In this document: piece by piece, positions 18,438 to 27,016 of the stretch
How positions within the stretch are numbered: position 1 is the stretch's first letter
Layout of the letters: each line of letters starts with the position of its first letter
Assembly (NCBI GenBank): GCA_016704445.1
Contig: JADJAE010000001.1
Coordinates: 124,001-188,000 of the forward strand
Source: Deltaproteobacteria bacterium
GTDB lineage: Bacteria; Myxococcota_A; Polyangia; Polyangiales; Ga0077539
DNA length: 64,000 nucleotides
Direction of reading: 5' to 3'
Made by a program: the position numbers and the translations under genes
Notes under the pieces: generated by a model
The model's database searches: none
What the model saw: the letters and a program-made list of their open reading frames with translations, nothing else
What the model was told of the DNA's origin: nothing

Positions 18438-18795
18438 AACAAAGGTGGTTTCCGAAAAAAGTTGCTGGCCACCTCCGCGGAGGTACGCGGCGTGGGGGGG
18501 GGGGCGGCAAGAAACGGCGCAGCCCTCGGGGCGGCGGGGCCTCCTCCGCTGCTTCCTCAGAGCCCGGAGGAGAGGGTCGCGGAACGCGGCTCGAGGCGCC
18601 GCCCCAGGGGGCGCGCCCGCGCAGGCGGCAAAAAGACGGAGGTGCCCTGCGGCGCCCCGCGGGCCGCGGCGAGTGATGGGGAGATCGGGCGCCGGGGGCG
18701 GGGCGGGGGGGGGGGGGGGGGGGGGGCCCCCTCCTTCCAGCGCGCCCCGGCGGCGGCCGCGGCGCCCGGCGCCCCGACAGGGGATCGAGTCAGGT
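18438..18795 (+). other. Low-complexity G-rich stretch without a supported gene
   Basis: This segment has very skewed G-rich composition, several G runs of 8 or more, and the 22-base poly-G tract. Open frames through it are arginine/glycine-rich noise. It contains the 14-base palindrome ACCTCCGCGGAGGT at 18471-18484. It may be an assembly join or poorly resolved sequence. Confidence 0.5.
18705..18726 (+). repeat. 22-base poly-G tract
   Basis: An uninterrupted run of 22 G, preceded by a shorter G run. It is the longest homopolymer I see in the window. It could be a true simple repeat or a read artefact carried into the assembly. Confidence 0.9.
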
Positions 18796-20468
18796 AGGCG
18801 CCCCGTCCAGCGTAGGCGCTCCAGTACTGCTGCCCGATGGTGGTGTACGTGAAGCGGTTGAAGCCGAAGCCGTTGAGGCGGAGTCCGACCAGGGGGAGGT
18901 TGAGCGGAGAGCCGCTCGGCAGGTCGCTCAATCCCATCAGCGCAGACAGGTCGGGGTACTGGAACGAGCGCTCGGCGCCGGGGGCGAAGTGCTGCCAGGA
19001 GCTGCCGGCCCATTGCATGGTGAAGAGCAGCAGGTCGGGCGACGAGCCCTCGATGGCCACTCGCACGGTGCGGTCGGTCGGGAGCCTCGCGCCCGCGGCG
19101 GGGGAGGTCATCCGGGGGATACCCAGCCAGCCGCGCACCCGCACGGTCTCGTCGGGCGAGGTGATGCCCGAAAGAACCAGGCCGGTGCAGGGAGCGGGGG
19201 TGTCCTGGAAGGCCGTCGGTCCGGTAACGGTGCCGGACGCGAGGCGGGCGGATGGTGAGCCGTGCGTCGGCGAGGTTGCGGGGTGAAGGCTTGCCAGGCC
19301 GGACAGGCGATAGGCGCCGCTGTCGAGCCCGGTGACCGTCGCGTGAGGCACGGCATCACGCCTTGCCGCCGAGGTCGATGAAAGGCGCTCGCGTGAACTG
19401 GTCAGGGAGGCGTCGAGTGGTGCCCTCGGGGCGGGAGTGACCTCGAAAGCGGGGTCTCCGTGGTCGAGGGGATGTTCAGCTCGATGATGACGATTCTCGA
19501 TCGTCGCCCTGGGAGCCCCGAGGACGCTGCGGGCCACGCCCATCACCAGGGGGTGAAGCGCACCGGGGTCATGGAGCCGCTCGGGACGACGTTCTCCAGA
19601 CCCGCCAGCGCGTAGACGGCCACCGCGGCGGGCGAGCCTGTACCTGGAAGGATAGCCGCCGGCCCCCGGTCGCGGGACGATCTCCAGCACCTCGGTCGCG
19701 CTGCAGCGCCAGGGCGGCGGCGGCCGGGTCGGCGGTGAAGATGTCAGGCCGGGAGACCCAGACGTAGGCCACGCGGCGGAAGCCTCGCGGGGCTCCGGGA
19801 TGTTCGACCAGGGCTGGAGGCCGAACTCATTGGAGCCCGTCCAGACCAGCTCGCCCGAGATGGTGGCGGGGTAGACCGGGCGCTGCGGCATGCCCATCGG
19901 CATCCCAGGCTGCCGCAGCCGGGGATCATCAACGGCTGCAGGTAGATGGTCGCGTTGCGGGCGTCGAAGGACTGGATCGTGGTGGGGGGGTGGCAGCGCT
20001 GCTCGAGGCGGTCACCGTCACCGGCGGGCGGAGCATCGGGGGAGAGGGTGACCTGGCCGCGAGCGCTTGTCTGGCCCGCGCTCGGCGGCACGGCGCGGGC
20101 TCGTTGTTGAGGAAGATGACGCCGAGGGCACCGGGTCGCCGGACATCGCATCGAGCACCGTGACGGTGATGCTGCCCGCGAGCGTTCCTCCGGAGAGGCC
20201 GCCGCCCACGCTGTCGGCGCTGTCGGCGTAGGTGTAGCCGTCGGTGATGGAGAGCTGCTCGTCCTGGTTGTCGATGGCGACCTCCGACGCGACCGTCGGG
20301 GTGCGCGGGGGCCGGCATCGGGCGGGCGTCGGGCCCGGCGTCCACCCGCGCGTCGGCGCCGGCGTCGAGGCGCTCGGGGGGCAGGGTCAACGCCTCTTCA
20401 GCGCACCCGCCCAGCAGTCCGAACGCGGCGAGAGAGAAAATACACCGACGGGTAAAGGCGACGCGCAT
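18796..20468 (-). pseudogene. Multiply frameshifted lipoprotein gene
   Basis: A lipoprotein gene broken into several frames. It starts at ATG 20468 with a clear lipobox signal (CIFSLAAFGLLGGCAEEALT) and an Asp/Ala-rich linker. Coding fragments then follow in changing frames: GGGLSGGTLAGSITVTVLDA, GVIFLNNEPA, GQVTLSPDAP, IQSFDARNATIYLQPL, and a long final piece with VAIEGSSPDLLLFTMQWAG and LVGLRLNGFGFNRFTYTTIG ending near 18796. At least five shifts are needed. The domain order suggests a carboxypeptidase-regulatory-like beta domain in a surface protein of about 550 residues. Either the gene is decayed or the sequence is unreliable here. Confidence 0.6.
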
Positions 20469-20662
20469 GGGCGGACGAGCTCCTCGCGGGCGAGTATCCG
20501 GGAGTCGCACCCCAGAGCGCAACGCGATCACCGGCGAAGCACGGCCCCCGCCACCCTCCATTGGCGATATCGGTGCTTGACTCACATCGGCACCATGCCT
20601 TAGAAAAGCGCCGCAAGCAGCGGCCACTTCGGTCGCGTGCCCGAGAGAACGGTGGGTGCGTC

Positions 20663-22281
20663 ATGGGAGCTCGACTGAAGCGATTCGGCTACGGGGTGTC
20701 TTGCGGCGCTGGCGCTATCCAGGTGCGCCACGGACGAGGCCCCTCTGGAGGGCGATGACAGCGAGTCGCCGACCGACCTCACGGTGAGCGGAGCTCACCG
20801 GCGCCAACGCCGTGGGCCGCAACGCCACGGTGCAGAGCTACGTGCTGGTGCGGGTGGGCGCGAGCGACAGCGAGATCCAGCGCGCGGCGGTGCAGCAGCT
20901 CCGACCGCTCTTCGGCGCCATGAAGGCCCACGACATCGGTCTCGGCAACCGGCTCGACTCCCCGACCGCGACGAGCTTCATCGACGTCAGCACCTTCGTG
21001 CGCGACACCGTCGACGTGATCGACCCGGCGCACCCCGAGACCCGGGTGTCGCAGATGCAGCGAGTGCGCTTCACCTACCGCGATCGCGCGGTGGTCAACC
21101 TGCGCCACAAGTCGCGGCGCGCCTGGTCGACCAAGCTCGCTCTTCGGCGACTACAGCTCCCACGCGAGCGAGATCGTCCAGCAGTGCCAGAGCGAGCACC
21201 AGGACTGGGGCGCGTCGGGCATCTGGTACAACTTCGAGCCGCACCTCAGCGCCTGCCAGACGCGCATCACCGCCGAGGTCACCCGGCCTGCGGCGGAGCG
21301 GCGGCTGCCCTGTAACGGCGACCGCGAGATCACCGTCGGCGAGAGCACCCGCTGGTTCACCCCATCACCATCAAGCTCACGGCGATCTCCCGCACCGAGA
21401 CGAAGTATCCCGACTACCACCGCATCTGGGACGACGGCTTGCTGGTGATCGGGGCGTACTTCGGTGAAGACAAGCACGACGACGCCAACGACTACGGCGC
21501 GCGCAACCTCTTCCAGTACGTCCGCGCGGGTGCTCCAGGCGCGGCCCGAGCTGGGCCCGGCGCCGGGCACCGACCTCACCACGGTCTCCTTCGGCGGCGC
21601 GACCATCAGCAACGTCACGTCCCCTGCAGGTCGCCGAGTGGATCGTCGACAAGACCAACTACCCCACGCAGGTGCCGTTCGCGATGCGCGACGCCTTCCG
21701 CCTGGCGGTGCTTCGCCAGTGGAGCGGCAAGACCATCACCTTCGCCGCGCCGGTGAGCGTGTCCATCAACGGCGCCGCTCGCGCCGGCACCGCCGAGGTG
21801 CGCGTGTTCTACGGCGACGAGGAGGGCTCCAGCTCCGGCGCGGTGCAGCGCTACCAGACGGCCTTCCGCGAGGTCGACGTCTTCCAGTACACCGGGCACT
21901 CGCACCTCGGGTCGGGCCCGCTCGATGCCCGCAACTACACCGCCGCGAGCTTCCCCAATCGCTATCAGATCCTGATGGTGAACTCGTGCGTGTCGTTCAA
22001 CTACTACAACGCGTACTTCGATATGCACCCCGGCGGCACCACCAACCTGGACACCGTCACCAACGGTCTCCCGGTCTACCTGGAGGGTTCCGGCTGTCCG
22101 CCGGCGCTTCGCGGTGGCCTTCCTCGACGGCCGCTTCCGCTCGTACGCCGACATCCTCGGCGCGATGCGCGTCGACCTCCCCTGGGAGCGCGGCCATGAC
22201 GCCAACCGCGTCGCCGACGGGGAGACCGACAACACCTTCACGCCCACGCGTCAGCGCATGACGCTGAGCTTCCCCCGCTAG
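20663..22281 (+). pseudogene. Multiply frameshifted lipoprotein with a possible caspase-like core
   Basis: A gene of about 535 codons in changing frames. It starts at ATG 20663; allowing a shift after GYGV gives a lipobox LALSRC. Fragments include NAVGRNATVQSYVLVRVGAS, then FGDYSSHASEIVQQCQSEHQ, ITIKLTAISRTETKYPDYH, and a long good piece from about 21620 with AEVRVFYGDEEGSSSGAV, VFQYTGHSHLGSGPL and ILMVNSCVSFNYYN. The end LDGRFRSYADILGAM runs to 22281 after another shift. The GHSH and NSC motifs in that order recall the His-Cys dyad of caspase/gingipain-like peptidases; this is inference. The stop codon overlaps that of the convergent glycosylase gene within one CTAG. Confidence 0.55.
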
Positions 22282-23114
22282 CGCTGCTCCTCGGGCACCC
22301 AGTACGTGTCCCGCCCGCCGATCTTGATGACCTGCACCGCGCGCCCCGCCGGGTCGGTCTCCTTCCGATAGACCTTCATCACGTCGGTGTAGTCCAGGTC
22401 GCTGGCGATCACCGCGGCCATCAGGTCGACCACCGCGCCGTGCAGCACCGCCGCCTCCGTGGAGGTCACCGCGCTGCCCGCCCGGTTGGGTGCGATCTTC
22501 GCCCGGTAGAGCGCCTCGCACGCGTACATGTTGCCAATGCCCGCCTGGTGACCCTGGTCGAGCAGGATCTCCTTCACGGCCTTTCGAGAGCCCAGGAGGG
22601 ACCTTCGTAGCGAGTCCACCGTCCACGCTTGTCGGTAGGCGGGGTCGGACTCTTGGGTGATGAGCACGTCGGGGCCGAGGGCCTTGAGCTCCTCGCACTG
22701 GGCGCTGGTGATCCCTGGGAAGGCGTGCACCTTGCCCCGTCGCTCGGGCTCGTTGAACTCCAGCCGCCGCCCACGAGCCACGAGCCAGAACGAGCTGGCC
22801 TTCTTGTCTGGCGGCGATAGGTGGTGTCGATAGTTGGAGACATAGGGCTCATCGGACATCGTCCAGCGCCCGGCGTGCATCAGGTGCGAGGTGACCGTCC
22901 CGGTGGAGAGGGCCATCACGATGTGCTTGCCCCGCTGGGTGACCGAGGAGAGCGTCGCGCCGCGGAAGAACTCGTCGAGCTTCGTCTTGCGGTCGGGATC
23001 GGACTTCATCTCGGGGAAGTGCCCGCCGAAGTGGCCGTGGTCTTCGATGACCCAACCCGTGACGCGCTCTCGAAGCCAGACGACCTGACGATGGACCTCG
23101 GGGAATTCAGGCAT
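22278..23114 (-). CDS. Fpg/Nei-family DNA glycosylase lacking the zinc finger
   Basis: A 278-residue base-excision enzyme. It begins PEFPEVHRQV, where Pro2 and Glu3 are the catalytic residues once Met is removed. The H2TH helix region reads LLDQGHQAGIGNMYACEAL. The C-terminus has VYRKETDP and GGRDTYWVPEEQR, in the place of the usual zinc finger: the conserved Arg is kept but all four cysteines are gone. This is a zincless-finger arrangement, as known in NEIL1 and some plant/fungal Fpg. The ATG at 23114 overlaps the end of the Hsp70 gene by 8 bases, so it looks like the last gene of that operon. Substrate preference (8-oxoG or oxidised pyrimidines) is not predictable. Confidence 0.85.
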   Translation of the reverse strand: MPEFPEVHRQVVWLRERVTGWVIEDHGHFGGHFPEMKSDPDRKTKLDEFFRGATLSSVTQRGKHIVMALSTGTVTSHLMHAGRWTMSDEPYVSNYRHHLSPPDKKASSFWLVARGRRLEFNEPERRGKVHAFPGITSAQCEELKALGPDVLITQESDPAYRQAWTVDSLRRSLLGSRKAVKEILLDQGHQAGIGNMYACEALYRAKIAPNRAGSAVTSTEAAVLHGAVVDLMAAVIASDLDYTDVMKVYRKETDPAGRAVQVIKIGGRDTYWVPEEQR

Positions 23115-24793
23115 GACGGTGCTCCTGGGAAGTGGGTTCAGCCGTTCCAGTCGACTCGGAGGGATTGGAGCCACGAGGCGCGGCGGCCAGCACCTCGTCG
23201 GAGTAGAGACCCGGCGCGTCGTCGAGGCGGGCCTCCTGGATGGTCCCGGTGGCGGCGTCGACCACGGAGAGCACCAGCACCCCGTTGGAGCGCACGTCGA
23301 GCCGCACCTCCGCGCGAGCGCCGTCGGGCATCGGCTGGGGGAAGGTCATCCGGTACTCGCCCACCCTCGTCGCCTCGCGCTCGCTGCGGCCCTCGAAGAC
23401 CTCCACGGGCAGCACGCTCGACCCTCCGCGGACGCTGAACGTCCGTCGCCCCACGAAGGGCGTCGCCGTCCCGGCGGGCACCAGCGGGATCAGCACCGCC
23501 CGACGGCCGCCAGGAGACTCCGGGGAGGGCTCCCAGGCGCGCACCGAGAAGGTGTCGGGCACCACGCCGCTCAGCGCGACGCCCACCCGGGCGCCGCCCT
23601 CCGCCAGGGCCGCGCCGTGGATGGCCGCCCCCGACGCGACGATGGTCAACGGGTTCAGCGGGTGACCAGGATCGTCGTGGATACGCACCCTTGGGCAGCG
23701 CTCGCGCATCCGTTGTTGGAGGGGCCAGAGCAGCGACGAGCCGCCCGTAAGCAACACCTCGTCGAGGGAGCTCCAGTCCAGCGAGGCCCGGCGGAGGGCC
23801 TCCTCGGCGCAGGCCATCGCGCGGTCGAGCTCGCCGCCGATGGAGCGGGAGAGCTCGGCGAGGGTGAGCCGAGGTGACCTCCTCGCCTTCGGTGTCCTGA
23901 TCGAAGACCGGGGTGAACTTCCGGCGGCGCGAGCGGCGAGCGGCGAGGGGTCGGTTCCGGCGTCGGTGTTGAGCGAGATCTTGAACCACTCGGCCAGCTC
24001 GAGCAGGCGTTCACGGGTGGATTCGTTCACCGCCGCGAGGCTGAACGCATGGTCCGAGGCGCGCTCGGCGTACTGGGTGACGAGCGAGTCTCGGATGCGC
24101 TGGTCGATGGCGAGCCCGCCGAGCTGCACGCCGTAGGAGTCGATCGCGTGGAGCTGCGCCACGCCTGGTCCGCCTTCGCGGCGGAGCAGGGTGACGTCGA
24201 GGGTTCCGCCGCCGAAGTCGAAGACCATGAAGGTCTGAGATGTCCCTTGAGTGCCGACGGCTCTCGAGTGGAGTCCATAGGCCCAGCCCGCCGCGTCGGG
24301 CTCGGTGATCATTCCCCACAACGGGAGCCCGGCCATCTTCGCGGCCTGCCCCGTGGCGAGCTTCTCCCGGTTGCGGAAGCGCTGCGGGTGCGACACCACC
24401 ACGCCGTCGAGCGGAGGCAGCGCGGGGCGGGCGCGCACCATCTCCGCGAGCGTGCGGAGGATCACCGCCGCGATGTCCGTGGAGTAGAGATCGCGCTCGC
24501 CGAGGCGCCATGGGGGCCCAGCGTAGACCGAGCTTCCGACGCCCATGTGGTTCTTCGATCCGCGCACCAGCACCACGTCGCCGGGGGCTCGCTCGGCCTC
24601 TCCGACGAGCTCCCGGTAGGCGGACGGGGCGCGAGATCCGACGACCGCGCGGGGGCCGCCTCGGGAGGTGAGCAGCACCAGCGAGGCGAGGGTGGGGTCG
24701 CCGCCTTCGAGGGTGACCAGCCCGGGGCTGACCCCGCTCGACGTACGCGACGGAGCAGTAGGTGGTGCCGAGGTCGATGCCGTAGACCGCCAC
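23107..24793 (-). CDS. Hsp70/DnaK-like chaperone, frameshifted
   Basis: An Hsp70-family ATPase of about 560 residues. It starts at GTG 24793: VYGIDLGTTYCSVAYVE (phosphate 1 motif). A shift at about 24738-24752 leads into VSPGLVTLEGGDPTLASLV. Later motifs are FMVFDFGGGTLDVTLLRR (phosphate 2), LDEVLLTGGSSLLWPLQQRM (adenosine) and a beta substrate-binding domain with LPVEVFEGRSE and DVRSNGVLVLSVVDAATG, close to the DnaK pattern. Between about 23945 and 23880 the better coding frame is RRKFTPVFDQDTEGEEV, implying two compensating indels. There is no EEVD tail and little lid. It is 13 bases after the MIDAS lipoprotein gene and overlaps the glycosylase. It differs from housekeeping DnaK and is probably dedicated to this operon. 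Confidence 0.8.
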
Positions 24794-24806
24794 GGGAGAC
24801 TACCGC

Positions 24807-26313
24807 CTATTGCCGGGTGACCCGGAGCGTCACGCGGTCGAGGTACCCCTGTCGGTTGACGCCCGCGGCGATGACCGTGCGCGCCAGGTCGGCGAGGCCG
24901 AAGACCTTCTCGGGGCTGTCGTAGGAGGTCTCCGCGCTGCCGGTGGTGAACCACTCGGAGGCCATGGCGGCGGGGTTGACCGTCCATCGACCATAGAGCC
25001 CGAAGTTGTAGTCGCGGGTGCCGGGAGGGAGCTGCCGGCAGTCGATGCCGGTGCGCACCGTGTAGGGCCCCGGGACCGTGCGCATGGGCTCGCGGGGCAT
25101 CAGGAAGAAGCCGTCGAGGGGGGTGGGCGACTGCCAGGTGAGCGAGACCGTCGCGAGGGGCGGCGGGGGCATCGGGCCGAACTGGATCACGCCGTCGAGG
25201 CGGATGCGCGCCTGGCCGTGGACGTCGCAGCGGGCGGGGATGAGCAGGGTCTCGCCCTGGCGCACCGGGCGGTCGACGAGGACGCTGTCCGCCGCGCCGC
25301 CGCCCGTTGCGCACGGCGCCGAGCACGCGCGCGGTGAGCCCCTCGAAGGGAGACCACTCGCTGAAGGCGATGTCGGCGGGCGACTGCCGCAGGGTGATGC
25401 GCTCGACGGAGAGGCGACGCTGCATCTCGCCCACGAGCTGTCGCCCCCGGGGGATGTCGCGGGTGAGCACGAAGAGCAGCAGCGGGCGCGCGCCCTGCCA
25501 GCGGAAGGCGCCGGACTCGCCGCTCATGGCGGGCGAGCTGGCGGCGAAGCGCACGCCGTTCCACTGGGGATCGGTGTTGAGGGCGGCGACGTGCTGGGTG
25601 ACGCGCGACCACATGGCGGGGTCGAGCCTTCGCTCGGCGAAATAGCGGCCGTCGAAGGGCAGGATGAGCCGCCCCACCCAGAGGCCGTAGCCCTCCTCGA
25701 CGCGCTGGCGGAGCAGGGCCGCGAGGCAGCTCGGGTCGGCGCCCGCGGTGCACGCCACGTCGCCGCTCGCCCCCGGCTGGAAGGGCGTGCTGGTGCTCTG
25801 GAAGCCGTCGGTCACCAGCACGGTGACGTTGTAGGGGTCCAGGGGGTCGGGCTGCTGGAGGTCGGGCCTCGGGGCGCGCGGCGGCCGGCGGAGCGCGAGG
25901 TGCAGCGCCGAATACCCACCACGGTATGTCGCGGGGAGCCGGGCCTGCTGGGCGGTGAGCTGCGGGGCCTCGCAGTGGACGGCGGTGTCGACGGCGCAGC
26001 GCTGGAAGGGGTTGTTGAGCTGGAGCGCCGAGAGGGAGGCCTCGATGACCTGGGCGTGGAGGGTCTGCAGGGCGGTGGAGCGGGTCGAGGTGAAGCCCCG
26101 GATGCTCTCGGAGACGTCGACGAAGACCTGGGCGCCCCGGCCGGGTGGCGCCGCGGGGGTTGCGGCGGGGGCGACGGGGGAGGGCGCAGCGGGCGCGGGC
26201 GCGGGGGCCGGGGAGGGCGAGCGGGGCGGGTTGCACGCGGCCAGGGTGAGGAGGGCGGCGAGGAGGCGGGCGGGGCGCACCCGGGCGTCAGTGGGAGGTG
26301 ACGACGGCGGCAT
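24807..26313 (-). CDS. Lipoprotein with von Willebrand A-like MIDAS motif, frameshifted
   Basis: A lipoprotein of about 500 residues. The signal ends at a lipobox (LLAALLTLAAC, Cys about 27), followed by a Pro/Ala linker. Then AQVFVDVSESIRGF gives a D-x-S-x-S MIDAS-like motif and YNVTVLVTDGFQSTS gives the TDG strand typical of vWA domains that bind metal and ligands. The frame breaks at about 25291-25312 and continues as VRQGETLLIPARCDVHG through SPEKVFGLADLARTVIAAG to 24807. It overlaps the upstream small gene by 26 bases. A membrane-attached vWA protein made with cytoplasmic Hsp70/actin ATPases suggests a link across the envelope. The family beyond vWA-like is not recognised. Confidence 0.7.
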
Positions 26314-26690
26314 CGACGTACTCGCGGTTTTCCACGGCAGCCTCGATGAGGGAGGAGGCTTCGATCTCCAGGCGCTGGTCGCGCGGGCCGCGGACGACGT
26401 AGACCGCGCGGCCGTTCTCGACGGTCTCGCGGACGGAGGCCTCGTCCTGCAGCTCTACCGGGGCGAGCAGGGTGCCCTGTCGCACGACGGCCACGGAGTA
26501 AGAGGCCTCGGGGGCGGCCGCCGACGAGCACCGACCAGAGGATCTGCCCGTGCTGGACGCTCACCTGCCCCACCGGCTCGCGGTGCTGGTCGGCGTAGCA
26601 GAGGCAGTAGCGCACGCCGGGAGGGAGGGAGCAGAGGTCCTCGGGCTTGGCGTGCGGGCAGCGGACGGAGACGCGGAGTGGGCGTGCCAT
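26288..26690 (-). CDS. Small Cys-containing protein of unknown function, frameshifted
   Basis: About 134 residues. The N-terminus is Cys-rich (VRCPHAKPEDLCSLPPGVRYCLCYAD), possibly metal-binding. A break lies in or near the G run at 26510-26514, after ILWSVLVGG; the other frame continues SYSVAVVRQGTLLAPVEL and ends AVENREYVDAAVVTSH. The second half has strands like RAVYVVRGPRDQRLEIEA. It sits 14 bases after the 103-residue gene and overlaps the lipoprotein gene start. No family is recognised; its conserved place in the operon would be the best clue to function. Confidence 0.6.
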
Positions 26691-26704
26691 GGCGGTGTTG
26701 GGGT

Positions 26705-27016
26705 CTACTCGATGGTCCAGAGGCGGCGGGCGAGGACGTGCTCCATGAAGAGCTCGAGGGGAGAGAAGCGCAGCCAGCGGGTTGTCCCTGGCGGAACCAG
26801 CGGGAGCGGGGCGATGGCGTTCTTGGCGAGCTGGGCTTCGAGGGCCATCTTGGTGGCCTCGAGACCGGGGTCGATCTTCGAGGGCGACGGCAGCTCCGAG
26901 GGCATCTTCGGGGTCTCCAGGATGCCCACCTGGACCTTCTGCGCGATGGGCTCCTCGCCGAAGCGGTAGTGCGCTCGCGTCCCGATCACCGGCGGGGTCT
27001 TGGTGTCCTGGCTCAT
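26705..27016 (-). CDS. Small operon protein of unknown function (103 aa)
   Basis: A 103-residue soluble protein, starting at ATG 27016, which overlaps the stop of the large actin-like gene in an ATGA. The N-terminal half is polar (IGTRAHYRFGEEPIAQKVQV); the C-terminal half has LEATKMALEAQLAKNAIAPL and ends FSPLELFMEHVLARRLWTIE. No known domain. The overlap implies translational coupling and perhaps a stable complex with the ATPase. Confidence 0.68.
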   Translation of the reverse strand: MSQDTKTPPVIGTRAHYRFGEEPIAQKVQVGILETPKMPSELPSPSKIDPGLEATKMALEAQLAKNAIAPLPLVPPGTTRWLRFSPLELFMEHVLARRLWTIE

